The notes below the pieces were generated by a model, which searched no databases, was not told the DNA's origin, and saw only the letters and a program-made list of their open reading frames with translations. A program made the translations under genes and the position numbers. From Paulinella micropora (lineage: Eukaryota; Cercozoa; Imbricatea; Euglyphida; Paulinellidae), in NCBI GenBank assembly GCA_019918135.1, contig WBZZ01003194.1, forward strand, positions 1-22,500: a stretch of 22,500 bases of DNA. The letters are read 5' to 3'. This document shows, piece by piece, positions 9,881-18,414 of this stretch. Numbering within the stretch: position 1 is the stretch's first letter; the number at the start of each line of letters is the position of its first letter.

Positions 9881-10243
9881 TTAATAATCATATGATTTCA
9901 AACCATAATTCTTTCTTTTTTCTGGTTTCAATTTGTTTATTTCATCGCTGGCTACCGTGCCGATATACCATTCGTGCTTTTTCATAATGTTGTCTATTTC
10001 GTCCGTCATTAAACCTCTGCCTGCCCCCGCTAAGTTCTCTGGTATTTTTTGTTGCTCTTCTGTTGGAGGTGGTTGCTCTTCTGTCGGCGGTGGTTGTTGC
10101 TCTTCTGTTGGAGGTGGTTGAACTTCTGGCTGTGGAACTTCCTCGGTTGGTTGAATACCGAGATTATTTGAAACTTGATTTTTAATGTTTGGGTCGCTTC
10201 TCATTTCATTTACTAAGCTACTTACATAATCCTTCTTCTTCAT
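9881..10243 (-). pseudogene. Protease N-terminal part with PPPTEEQ repeats, truncated by inversion
   Basis: The ATG at 10243 overlaps the upstream gene's stop (ATGA). The protein has an N-terminal helix, then Pro/Glu/Gln repeats (PPPTEEQ, three to four units), then GLMTDEIDNIMKKHEWYIGTV and ASDEINKL, the segment that precedes the catalytic His region in PLV adenain-like proteases. The frame reaches TTTGAA at 9902-9897 and then only five foreign codons before the stop at 9881. The catalytic remainder is on the plus strand from 7975. The assignment as the protease N-terminus is inferred from family pattern, the abrupt start of the other half and the in-frame microhomology. Confidence 0.75.
9897..9902 (-). 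other. Right inversion breakpoint, TTTGAA microhomology
   Basis: TTCAAA on the plus strand (TTTGAA on the minus strand) matches the word at 7975-7980. The interval between the two words, 7981-9896, is inverted relative to the co-directional genes on either side. Confidence 0.75.
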
Positions 10244-10752
10244 TTTTTTCTGTATTTGCCCTTCTTCAAATATTTCTTAATTTTTGCTATCGTTAAAAGT
10301 TTGTGTATTAATTCCTCCATCGTTTTTGCCCCAGCACCCGTTTGGTTTATTCCCAAATAATCAGCGAGTTTCTTTCTCATTTCATTCTGGTCTATTCCTA
10401 AATCAATACCTTCATCTACTATAACTTGTGCCATACCTGCTGTCGTGTGTTTTCCTTTAACTTTTTTTGGTGGTGGTTTGCCCCGAGCTTTCATTTCTTT
10501 TTCCAAAGCAGGGCCCAAAGTTTTGGGTATATCCAATTTCGGATATTTGTAATCATTTCTTAAACCTGCGGATATGTGTGATATTTTATCTTTAATTTCA
10601 AAGTGTTTCGCTTTGGCATCCGCTTGCTTTTTTTCTTGTTCTAATTCTTTTTTGTATTGTTCAGCCAGTTCTTTCTGCTCATCTGCTGATTGGGCATCGG
10701 CTATCGCTTTCTCTATTCCTTTACCAAGTTTGATAAATTCTGTTTTGCTCAA
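10240..10752 (-). CDS. Coiled-coil Lys/Glu-rich protein
   Basis: This open frame of 170 codons has an N-terminal heptad-like region (residues 10-55, rich in Glu, Gln, Lys and Ala), a Pro/Lys-rich middle (GKPPPKKVKGKH) and a helical C-terminal domain with MRKKLADYLGI, ending in KKYLKKGKYRKK. The frame begins with TTG rather than ATG, overlapping the upstream gene's TGA at 10749-10751. The element's other junctions use ATGA overlaps, so an ATG-to-TTG change probably removed the start. The stop overlaps the next ATG. A structural or DNA-binding role is plausible from context; I do not recognise the family. Confidence 0.6.
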   Translation of the reverse strand: MSKTEFIKLGKGIEKAIADAQSADEQKELAEQYKKELEQEKKQADAKAKHFEIKDKISHISAGLRNDYKYPKLDIPKTLGPALEKEMKARGKPPPKKVKGKHTTAGMAQVIVDEGIDLGIDQNEMRKKLADYLGINQTGAGAKTMEELIHKLLTIAKIKKYLKKGKYRKK

Positions 10753-11334
10753 GCTTTAATAAATTTAGTTGTAAAGCCCGCTTTCTTCATTAATTCAATG
10801 TATTTTTCTTTTAATTCTTTTTCAGCCTTTTTCTCTTCTTTTGTTTTCAATGGCATCTGTTTTTCTTCTGGTGCTTGTGGTGCGTGGTGGTGCTTGTGGT
10901 GTTCCTAATTGTGGTGCTTGTGGTGCTTGTGGTGGTCCTAGTTGTGGTGCTTAGGGTGGTGCTTGTGGCGGTGCTTGTGGTGGTGCTTGTATGTATTGAG
11001 GTTGGAAAGGCGGTAATAACATTAAATTATTTTTTCTATCTTGTTCAAACTTTACATCCTTTATAAGTTTTTGCTCTCTGTTCGCCTCCCTTATTAATTC
11101 TTCTTGTCTTTCTTTAATGTCAGCATTCTCCTTCCTCTCCATTCTTTTCTTCTCATCTTCTGCATGTTCTCTTAACTTCTTTTCCTTTTCCTCCTGCTCG
11201 TGTATTAGTTCATATTTTTTCAGCAGGTTGTTTTGTATCTGGTTGCGGTTCTCGTGTTCAAGACGATTGAATTCGGACTTAACTATTCGCTCTTTCGTCT
11301 TTCGTGTTTTCTTCGTTTTATTGTCCCCTTTCAT
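10749..11334 (-). pseudogene. Coiled-coil protein with Pro-Gln-Ala repeats, broken
   Basis: The ATG at 11334 starts a strongly charged N-terminal coiled coil (residues 1-100, Glu/Lys/Arg), followed by QAPPQAPPQAPP-type repeats. An in-frame TAA at 10951 interrupts the repeats, which continue beyond it. After a frame change in the repeat tract near 10880-10905 the protein resumes with MPLKTKEEKKAEKEL and ends in GFTTKFIKA at TGA 10749. The end overlaps the start of the next gene. The repeat tract probably promoted both lesions by slippage. The predicted role is a virion scaffold or internal protein, by context only. Confidence 0.6.
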
Positions 11335-11367
11335 ATATTTCAGAAACAGTTTAACGATTTGAAGTGT

Positions 11368-11520
11368 TTAAAGGTCATTCGTTTTCTCGCCAAAGTTGAG
11401 ATATGCTCGTTTGCCTTTTACTTTAATATATGGTCGGCCATCTTTGGTTCTGTATATCCTTGGCGGTCGTTGTTTTCGCAGAGACTTCGCCTCCGCACCT
11501 CCACGAGTTTTGGTCTTCAT
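11368..11520 (-). CDS. Small basic protein, 50 residues
   Basis: The ATG at 11520 gives MKTKTRGGAEAKSLRKQRPP, then RIYRTKDGRPYIKVKGKRAYL and a short acidic end, stopping at 11368. The Y-R-T-K-D-G-x-P-Y-I-K-V-K-G-K segment looks like a conserved small beta unit found at the start of several viral proteins. Its first ten or so codons are made from copy 2 of the GC-rich repeat, and copy 3 lies in frame just upstream. It fills the gap between the coiled-coil gene and the Gly-rich gene. It is short but protein-like and co-directional. Confidence 0.55.
   Translation of the reverse strand: MKTKTRGGAEAKSLRKQRPPRIYRTKDGRPYIKVKGKRAYLNFGEKTNDL
11478..11502 (+). repeat. 25-bp GC-rich dispersed repeat, copy 2
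   Basis: This copy is in the same orientation as copy 1 and differs mainly in the GACTTCG portion. On the minus strand it is read in frame (RGGAEAKSL) within the small basic protein. Confidence 0.8.
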
Positions 11521-11522
11521 AT

Positions 11523-11547
11523 GCAAAGACTTCGCCTCCGCACCTCC
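11523..11547 (+). repeat. 25-bp GC-rich dispersed repeat, copy 3
   Basis: It lies 45 bp from copy 2 in the same orientation, with one further change (GCAAAG for GCAGAG). It also carries the flanking TTTTGGT-like tail seen at copies 1 and 2. Confidence 0.8.
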
Positions 11548-11605
11548 GTTTTTGGTGTTCGTATATTGTTAGAAAAAAATTAATATAAGATTTAGTTTAA
11601 TACGG

Positions 11606-11911
11606 TTACCGAAACTTGACCGCTCCACCTCGTTGCTTCCCGTATCCTTGCTTCATCGCGGCCTTTGCTACACGGTCCGCATAAGGCACTCCTACATCGC
11701 TGAGAAAAGTAGCACCCCTTGAAATCAATTGGTTCTTCTTGATAAACCTATTAGCATCCACTATCGCTTTTCCGACCTTCGCCCAATTCACTTTTCCTCC
11801 TGTTTGTTTCTTTTTTCCCTTCTTCTTTCGTCCTCCTGCTTGTGGCATACTGGGATTGTAGCTGATATTGTATCCCGATGGTTGTGAAGTAATAACTGGT
11901 GATGTTGGCAT
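11606..11911 (-). CDS. Gly/Lys-rich basic virion-type protein
   Basis: This intact ORF of 101 residues starts at ATG 11911; an earlier TTG lies in the hairpin and is unlikely to be used. It has a flexible N-terminus, a very basic Gly-rich patch (GGRKKKGKKKQTGGK) and an amphipathic region with ISRGATFLSDVGVPYADRVA, ending GYGKQRGGAVKFR. Small basic proteins of this shape occur in PLV virion gene clusters and probably bind packaged DNA or the inner capsid, but this is inference. It follows the packaging ATPase on the same strand, with the A/T hairpin between them. Confidence 0.65.
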   Translation of the reverse strand: MPTSPVITSQPSGYNISYNPSMPQAGGRKKKGKKKQTGGKVNWAKVGKAIVDANRFIKKNQLISRGATFLSDVGVPYADRVAKAAMKQGYGKQRGGAVKFR

Positions 11912-11929
11912 ACACCCGGCTTTTTTGGT

Positions 11930-11953
11930 GAAGCTTTTTTTCAAAAAAGGTTC
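11930..11953. terminator. A/T-rich hairpin downstream of the ATPase
   Basis: GAAGCTTTTTTT, C, AAAAAAGGTTC forms a near-perfect hairpin almost identical to 3169-3194. It lies between the ATPase stop (11990) and the next start (11911). Confidence 0.6.
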
Positions 11954-11989
11954 CTATATATAGTTCTAAAAAAAAAAATAACAATAAAA

Positions 11990-12813
11990 TTACTTTAAGC
12001 GAATATTGAAGTTCTTTCGTAATTCATCAGACACCGCATCAACATACAAAAAGTTAAACCTCTCTTTCGTCGCCTCGTGGTATTTTTGAATGAAGTATTC
12101 AAGGTCGTAGCCGAGGTCCAGATGCTTATACACGAGTTCTATTTTATCCTGAGACTGTCCAGGAAAGATAAGTAGGTAGTCCAGCTGTTTGATTGCCTCA
12201 GGTTTTAGGTCGTTTAGGTATTGCGAACTCATAATCACCTTACTTTTGTAATGCCTATTTTTTTTCAACAGGTCGCTAACGGACTTATCCCTCAACCCAC
12301 TACCTAAATCATCTAACACGAACACGACTTCTGGTGTTATGTATTGCTCGGTCTCTCCACCTTTTCTCCTCCATCCTGCTTCTTCTTTTCTTCTTTACCA
12401 AAATAAAGAAACTTCGGCTTCGGTTCTTATTGGCGGTCTTTAACAATCTCCCCTTCTTCTTGCTCATCGTCAGGTTTATTGAGCTTGTCTAATTCGTAAT
12501 CGATTACACTGTATCCATCCGTTTTCAAATATGTGTATATCGCCATCGGGTTTCCCTTCTTCTTGAAATGCTTAACCATTTCTTTGTAAATGTGGTCTTT
12601 GTGTATTGTGCTGGCTATAATAACAATCCTTATTTTTCTGTCAGTCGTTCGTTTCAGGATTTCAAACAGTGCGGTCGTCTTGCCACTCTTCTTGCGAGCG
12701 AGAAGAGAAATATTGGCATACGGTTCATCAAATAACTTATATCCTTTTGCCAACTTATCGCCATCTCCGTTTTGCTTAACTGGTTTCACCTTTACATTAT
12801 TGATTTTCTCCAT
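11990..12813 (-). pseudogene. DNA-packaging ATPase (FtsK/HerA type), broken
   Basis: This would drive genome packaging. The ATG at 12813 is followed by the Walker A segment LLARKKSGKTTAL and later, in another frame, the Walker B segment VVFVLDDLG, then VIMSSQYLNDLK, the sensor-like region of PLV ATPases. Two lesions interrupt the stretch between Walker A and B: an in-frame TAA at 12427 and a frame change near 12345-12365. The total of about 275 codons fits the family. The preceding ORF is only 13 bp upstream on the same strand. Confidence 0.85.
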
Positions 12814-12828
12814 CACTCTATATTTTGT

Positions 12829-13191
12829 CTACGCTAGAAATTCTAAACAAATAACAATTCTTCCAGCTAGCAGGTCAGTCTCAATACTGCCATTGTCTGT
12901 TTTAAGCACTCTAAATGTGTATTGTCCGTCGGTCCAATTAATAATACCTAAGTTGTAGCTAAGATTGGAAATGTTTGCGGTGTTGCTATCAGCGAATGTG
13001 CCAATGATTCCAATTCGGTCCATATGAAGGATTTTTGTTTTCGTTTCAGTCATATCATTCATGTAGTGTATATACTTAACATTCATTCTAGTTGGGGTAA
13101 AGTTTAATTTAATGGTTTTGTCAAATGTTTTGCTACCACCCGCAAAATCATTACTTAGAAAAATAATCTTTTGAAATTTATAGTCCGCCAT
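12829..13191 (-). CDS. Conserved-looking beta-rich protein, unknown
   Basis: This intact 120-residue ORF has ATG at 13191. It is rich in short hydrophobic strands (IIFLSNDF, MNVKYIHYM, YTFRVLKT, RIVICLEFLA) with Asn/Thr loops, suggesting a small beta-sandwich. It lies 13 bp upstream of the ATPase on the same strand. Its ATG is separated from the divergent ATG of the next gene by only four bases. It is probably a virion or assembly factor by position; I do not recognise the family. Confidence 0.6.
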   Translation of the reverse strand: MADYKFQKIIFLSNDFAGGSKTFDKTIKLNFTPTRMNVKYIHYMNDMTETKTKILHMDRIGIIGTFADSNTANISNLSYNLGIINWTDGQYTFRVLKTDNGSIETDLLAGRIVICLEFLA

Positions 13192-13195
13192 CGTG

Positions 13196-13456
13196 ATGCC
13201 CTCTATACTAATCTTTATAAACTTTTTATTAATTAATATTTCTGCTCGGACCGCTTGTGATTTCTATTCACGGGTCAGTGTTAAAAAAAATGAAAGTTGT
13301 GTGTGGTGTATTCAAAAAGGAATAGAAACAAAATTTAAATGTGTGTATAAACCTTTTAGTGATTGGTGTGTTAGTTTTGATAAAGCCATTCCGCTAATCT
13401 GCTCAAATGATGCTTCTTGGAATAAAACTCAACTATATGAATGCTCATTTCTTTGA
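13196..13456 (+). CDS. Secreted small Cys-rich protein
   Basis: This intact ORF of 86 residues starts with a clear signal peptide (MPSILIFINFLLINISARTA). The mature part has seven Cys, including SCVWC, KCVY, WCVS and ICSN, and two possible N-glycosylation sites (NES and NKT). That is a secreted or surface disulfide-rich protein. It is the only plus-strand gene in the central block outside the inversion. It starts four bases from the divergent gene and its end overlaps the membrane-protein gene by 12 bp, so it exactly fills the gap. Its origin (host capture or viral) is unknown; I do not recognise the fold. Confidence 0.6.
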   Translation: MPSILIFINFLLINISARTACDFYSRVSVKKNESCVWCIQKGIETKFKCVYKPFSDWCVSFDKAIPLICSNDASWNKTQLYECSFL

Positions 13457-13784
13457 GCTAGAAGGGGAAGGAAGGCATATTCCAATCAATAGTGTTAAAA
13501 TACCGACATAAGTGTTAGCAACCTCGCACGGTAAGTTCTTTTCAGATAGCCTCACTATACAAAGGGTTATGATGGCGATGATGATACCCATTTGAAACAG
13601 ATACTTAATAAGTCGGCTGTCAGTTTTTCGCTTAGTCATACAACAGTCCCAGTTGTCTTCGTATTCGTGGTCTATTTTTTTTTTCTTCCTGCTTAATTTG
13701 GACATCTAGCACACGATTCTTCAACTCTGGTGTCAGTTCGCCATCTACTTCTATGATTGGTGGAGGATGTAATCTAGGAGGCAT
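13445..13784 (-). pseudogene. Two-helix membrane protein, frameshifted at an A10 run
   Basis: The ATG at 13784 overlaps the fibre stop by 11 bp and gives MPPRLHPPPIIEVDGELTPE and a Lys/Glu-rich helix. At an A10 run (about 13675-13685) the frame changes to one encoding IDHEYEDNWDCC, a first membrane helix (MGIIIAIITLCIVRL), a short loop with NLPCEV, a second membrane helix (YVGILTLLIGICLP) and the tail PSPSSSKK. The span becomes an exact number of codons if one base is removed. Small two-helix proteins ending in a hydrophobic helix plus Pro/Ser tail are common in PLV gene sets. A separate start at 13705 would give the C-terminal 86 residues alone. Confidence 0.65.
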
Positions 13785-16700
13785 TGGTAGGAAATACGAC
13801 TGCTCGGATTTCTGCTAATTGGTTCGCTTGGTCTTGTAATATATTAAGTAAAGTTTTATTTTCTTTTTCTAAATTAATCACCTTTTCTGCCATGTGTTGA
13901 AAAGCACTGACCAATATCGGAATAAAACGTGTATATGTTATGCCTTCAATGTTTTAATCTTCTCCTATTTTCATGTCTGTCGTATCCACAAACTCTGGAA
14001 ATATTTTTTTAACTTCATCCGCAATAAACCCACAATTCTTTTTTTCTTTCTTTTCGTCGGTTTTCAAATAATAGGAACAACAATTTAATTTCATTAGCTT
14101 CTCACAACAATCCCCGCATTCTAATGTTTTAATATCTGCTTTTAGTCTTCTATCTGACGAATTACCCCACGCACCTCCAACGGCTATATAGTTATAAGTT
14201 CCGGAAGGTTCTCCTGACGCAGTTGAAGTACACCAAGCATACACATTGGTGCCACTAAAACCAAAGAAACCGCGGTTATTAAATCATAGGTTCGCTTGTA
14301 TATCCCGATCTCGTTCCTAATGTTATCACTCCATTAATTGCCGTAGTTGGAATATTGAAAAATCCAGAAGTGTCAAGATATGGCCCAGTACTCCAACTAA
14401 CAGCACTTCCCGCGGCTACTCCTGATTTATAATAAAAAGTAAGGAGAGTGTTGGTTTTAGCTATAGAAAAGTTTGATCCAGAACTGCTAGATATCCACGA
14501 AGAACAATTATAATAAGCGTCGAACACTAAATTTACATTTCCGTGAGACCAAGGCAAAACCTGAAAAGCAGGATGGTTGTTCTCAGATGATACGCATTGA
14601 ATATGTGGCCCCGCCGACGCATTCACATTTCCATATAATTCTAATCCTCCTGAAACTCCTGATTTAGTAGTTCGTCCCACGATTATCGGCACACCATTTG
14701 ATGTTGTAATATTATTGCTAAATGTTTTGACACCTGCTATTGTTTGAGTTCCCGTTATTTTCACATTCTGACCATCTAATGTATCTACATAACTTTTGTT
14801 CGCCCCGTCCGTTGAAGCAGTCGGAGTTAATAAATTTGTTATTTTTTGGCTTTTCATATCAACTCCCGCATTTGCTGTTATTGCTCCACTTGCTGTGAGT
14901 GTCGTTCCTGTTAACCATCCATTCGCCGTTATAACTCCACTAGCCGTTATTGTTCCAGCACTTGTTATGTTGTTAGAATTCATGTCTAAGGCGCCATAAA
15001 ACTTCATACCACCAGCATTGTTAAAACGGACAATATCAGACGAAGCACTTTTATTATCTAAGAGTTTTGAAATATAAAGCCCCGCTCCTTTTACTGCGTC
15101 GAATGCTATATTCGTAAACACATAACCTCTTTGGTCTGCGGTTCCACTTGAATCTGTGTTTAGAGTAAATAAGAAATATTGATAATCACCTGTTGTCTGT
15201 GAAAAGAATATATCGCCACCATTTTGGTTCAATATCCGCGCGCCATTATACGTAATATTTCCTCCATTAATGATATCCTGATTATTAAAATCGGCTTGAT
15301 TCAATATAGTCAAACCTCTGAACTCATTTCTCGTTCCATTAAATGTTTTTATTCCTGTTATTGTTTGGTCTCCTGTTAGTTTCACATTTTGTCAGTCTTT
15401 TGTATCTACATAAGATTGCGTTGCTGCCAGCGCCCCGTTTATGCTTATGTTGCCTCTCGTATATAAAGTTCCATTAAGTCCATTCAGCGACATTAACAGA
15501 ATTTCGCTTGACGTTTCCCATATAAATCCCTGAGTAGCGTCTGGATAAATTCTCATTCTAATAGATCGGCCAGTAAAGTCGTTGCCAGCACACGCGGTTC
15601 CATTTCCGAATGCTTTACTAGCGCCAGAAGATGCCATATACAAAGAATAGTTATAATCAAGATAATTCCACAACCATAACCCGTAATTACTAGTTCCATC
15701 CTTGCCTCCCTGTATGCTTAATGAACAAGTGGCTCCAGCTGTTAAATTAGACACTCTTCCACTTGCCGTGAGCGTTGTTGTCGATATACCCGCACTTGCT
15801 GTTATTAATCCTTTTGTCCATAAAGTTCCGTTTGCCCCATTCAGCGACATTAACAATTGTTCCGACGAATTCTCCCATATAAAACCCATCGTAGCATCGT
15901 TAGCAACTCTACACCGAAAGCCATACGAACTAAAATCATTTCCTGAAACAGCCAAACCGCCTATTAGACTTCTGGTATTTCCAACTCCACCAGTTGCCAT
16001 ATAAATCCCCCAGCTTGGATTGTCCGTATCCCAAAGAAATATGCCTTGCCCATTTCCTCCATCTACTTTGTTTTGAATAGATAACTTACATCCATCATTT
16101 GCTGTTAATAATCCGCTGGTTGTTAATGTCGTCGTTGATATTCCCGCACTTGCTGTTAGAGCATTTCTCGCATAGATTAGACTTGAACCTTTCGAATATA
16201 AATTTAACTCGACATTGGCACTGCTTCCCGTGGCATATATTGAATTATAACCAAATCCAACTCCCTACGTCCCGTTGCTGTGCCTGAATTCAATACCAGC
16301 AGAAGATTGCCCAAGATTGGCGGAGACATATAAGCCGACTGGCGTCGCATGAGTTCCAGTCCTCGCTTCTCCTCTTATATCCGCCGTACTATTAACAACA
16401 GATATGCTAGCATTCGCTGTTATCGCCCCGCTGGCCGTAATTGCCTTCGTCGTTAATAAACCCGATGTGCTATTGATGTCTATTGCGGTATTAAATGTTA
16501 TATTGCGTCCTACTGCCACTCCTGAAGCATATTGAAAAAGGAGATTAGTTCCTTTTGATATCATAAAATTTGAGGTAGCAGAACTTGACTTATCGTTAAC
16601 TGCTCCGTCCCAATAACAATCAAATTTTAATGCTACACTGCTGTGTCCGTTGTTAATTAATTGAAAACAAGGATAATTTGGATTAGCTGTTGTAAATGCT

Positions 16701-17734
16701 TGTATATGCGGCCCAGCTACACCTGATGTCCCGTACAATTCTAATCCTCCTGTGTATGCCGCCAATCCTCTTGTTGTTCTTCCCATGATTAATGGTTTAT
16801 CTTGTGCTATCGTTATTTTGTCGCTAAATGTTTTAGTTCCTGCTATGGTTTGGTCCCCCGTGATTTTAACCACCGTGCTATCAACTGCCAGATTTGAAAG
16901 ATTAATTCCATTATATGTTGAAGCACCTGAAATAGCAAAACCGCCCATATTTAATGCTCCTGCCATATTAACTGAACCATCTAATCTAAGAAAAGGCGGT
17001 GCCACATTTTGCCATTGCCCTGTTGAGTAAATTAATAATTGGTTGTCTGCGGGCGTGCCTGTAATTAACACATCGCTGTGTGTATTAATTGAATTATCCG
17101 CAGACACTTTCGCATTATTCGCAATGTGTTCTGATATCCAATCATCGACATCTTTTGTATTTAGTAAATTAACTCCTGTTATATTCAAATTACCTCCCAT
17201 ACTAATATTGCACGATTCGTCCACACTTATCGGAAAGGTTTTATTTACCCAGTTTATTGAATTATATGTGAGATAACTATTAGCGGCGATTGGTGTGGTT
17301 ATGACTACATCGGAGAGAATGTCAATTGACCCGAGGTAAGTATTCCTCCATTTGCCGTCAACATCGTTGTAAGTTAAGTATTGACCGACCGCTTGTGCTG
17401 ATATGTTTGTGTCTATCAAATTATAAAGGCTGGTTTGATGCGGATTACTTGTATTAGAGCGGTGCTGAGTTGAAGCATAGACATCAGCATTATTTGAAAC
17501 CCGTTGTTCTGTATAGTATAAACGGCTTCCTTCTTTAATGTCCCCCGTGCTTTTAGTAGCCAGTCGTGTGTCAAATCGGCCGTCAGTATAGTAGAGGTTT
17601 ACAGGGTCGGCATCTTCTGGCACTCTATCCGTGTTTAAGCCCACTATGTTCGTGTTCGTTAAGTCTAAGTTAAGTATATTTAGACTATCGACGGCCAACT
17701 CATTAAGACCTAATAGCGATTTATATTGACTCAT
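13774..17734 (-). pseudogene. Giant fibre protein with C-terminal S74 chaperone domain, broken
   Basis: The ATG at 17734 opens a repetitive, tail-fibre-like protein of about 1,320 codons. The shaft is built of TASGAITANA-like and GDQTIAGTKTF-like repeats. Two similar blocks with GRTT...GGLELYG...AGPHIQ lie near 14600-14700 and 16690-16790. The C-terminus has WGNSSDRRLKADIKTL, CGFIADEVKKIFPEF and GITYTRFIPILVSAFQ followed by a coiled coil: the intramolecular chaperone (peptidase S74) domain that trimerises and self-cleaves fibres. Lesions are in-frame TAG 16265, TGA 15392 (a related repeat has Gly at the same position) and TAA 13954, and a frame change near 14280. The predicted product would be a host-attachment fibre; unusually, an S74 domain of this kind is best known from phages. 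Confidence 0.82.
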
Positions 17735-17743
17735 TGAACCGAA

Positions 17744-17768
17744 GGAGGTGCGGAGGCGGAGTCTCTGC
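17744..17768 (-). repeat. 25-bp GC-rich dispersed repeat, copy 4
   Basis: This copy is in the orientation opposite to copies 1-3. It sits 9 bp upstream of the fibre ATG in the 97-bp space between two divergent genes, where a promoter or operator is expected. It matches copy 1 across the whole 25-bp unit. Confidence 0.8.
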
Positions 17769-17831
17769 TATATAATTTGGATAATAATTAATCCGAATAA
17801 AAATTATTTTTGGTTAGATATATAACCGAGA
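17769..17831. promoter_or_regulatory. A/T-rich divergent intergenic region
   Basis: This short A/T-rich space between the divergent fibre and charged-protein starts contains TATATAATTTGG and TAGATATATAA. TATA-like promoters for both directions are plausible but not proven. Confidence 0.35.
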
Positions 17832-18334
17832 ATGCCGAGAGGTAATAGAGAGATCGCCATAAAAAACCTTGAAAAAGCGACTGTAATGAAGAAACAGTAT
17901 GCGAGGCAAAGAAAGATTGAGCGGGCTAAGGAATTACTCGCTGAGGAACAGGCTAAGAATGTTAAAGAAATGAATGACGACGAAAAGATGGAACACATTA
18001 CTAAGAAGCAGTTGGCGAAGGATATGATTGATGGAAGGGACGGTGATAAAAGTGAGGAAAGTAGTTCTGATGAGGAAGTGGAACACGATTTCGTTGATAT
18101 CGTTGCCCAACGGGTTGCGGGTATAAACTTAAAGCCAAACAGAAGAAGGTGAAGAAAGTGGTAAAAAAGAAAGTGGAAGAGGAGAGCGAGAGTGAGAGCG
18201 AAAGTGAGGAAGAGGAACAGCCTAAGAAAGGAGGCAAGAAGACTAGCAGTGTTAGTGTCAATGTTTATAATCAACATCCCGAGAAACCAAAAAAAGAAAA
18301 CAATGATGTTTCAAAGTTATTTTTAAAGTTTTAA
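17832..18334 (+). pseudogene. Highly charged protein, one frameshift
   Basis: The ATG at 17832 gives MPRGNREIAIKNLEKATVMK, a long Lys/Glu-rich helix, and an acidic Ser/Glu segment. Near 18130-18148 the frame changes; the second frame gives a Lys-rich stretch followed by ESESESESEEEEQPKKGGKK and a Lys-rich tail ending KLFLKF. Both frames have the same composition and the joint is immediate, so this is one gene of about 167 codons. The basic and acidic blocks suggest a disordered nucleic-acid-associated protein. It is co-directional with the integrase 80 bp downstream. Confidence 0.6.
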
Positions 18335-18414
18335 TATATAACTTTATGCACGACTTATTATTTACTCTTTTATATATCGCGATAAACTACCTTCCTATTT
18401 AGTCGCATACAGCA

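Larger units (their letters stand above)
9278..9987 (+). pseudogene. GIY-YIG endonuclease with Cys/His repeats, frameshifted
   Basis: The ATG at 9278 opens a GIY-YIG nuclease domain: KIYRI, QYIGST, an Arg in LSKRIYQHK and the metal-binding Glu in REQYWIEQL. Its frame stops at 9548. The next frame, open from about 9544, carries five perfect-length 18-residue repeats (9571-9840) of the form ICEHKKRQERCIECKGSQ, each with a C-x-H and a C-x-x-C. A C-x2-C zinc-finger-like end follows from 9841. This is the architecture of GIY-YIG proteins in algal giant viruses and their relatives. The frame then crosses the inversion breakpoint (9897) and runs antisense into the protease fragment until TAA 9985, so the last 30 or so codons are not native. 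It may be a homing-type or defence nuclease. Confidence 0.75.

Noticed and set aside
10875..11066. Val/Leu-rich plus-strand ORF resembling a membrane protein
   Set aside because: It is the antisense of the Pro-Gln-Ala repeat tract.
14796..17276. Several plus-strand ORFs antisense to the fibre
   Set aside because: They are shadows of the repetitive minus-strand fibre and show no domain or start context.
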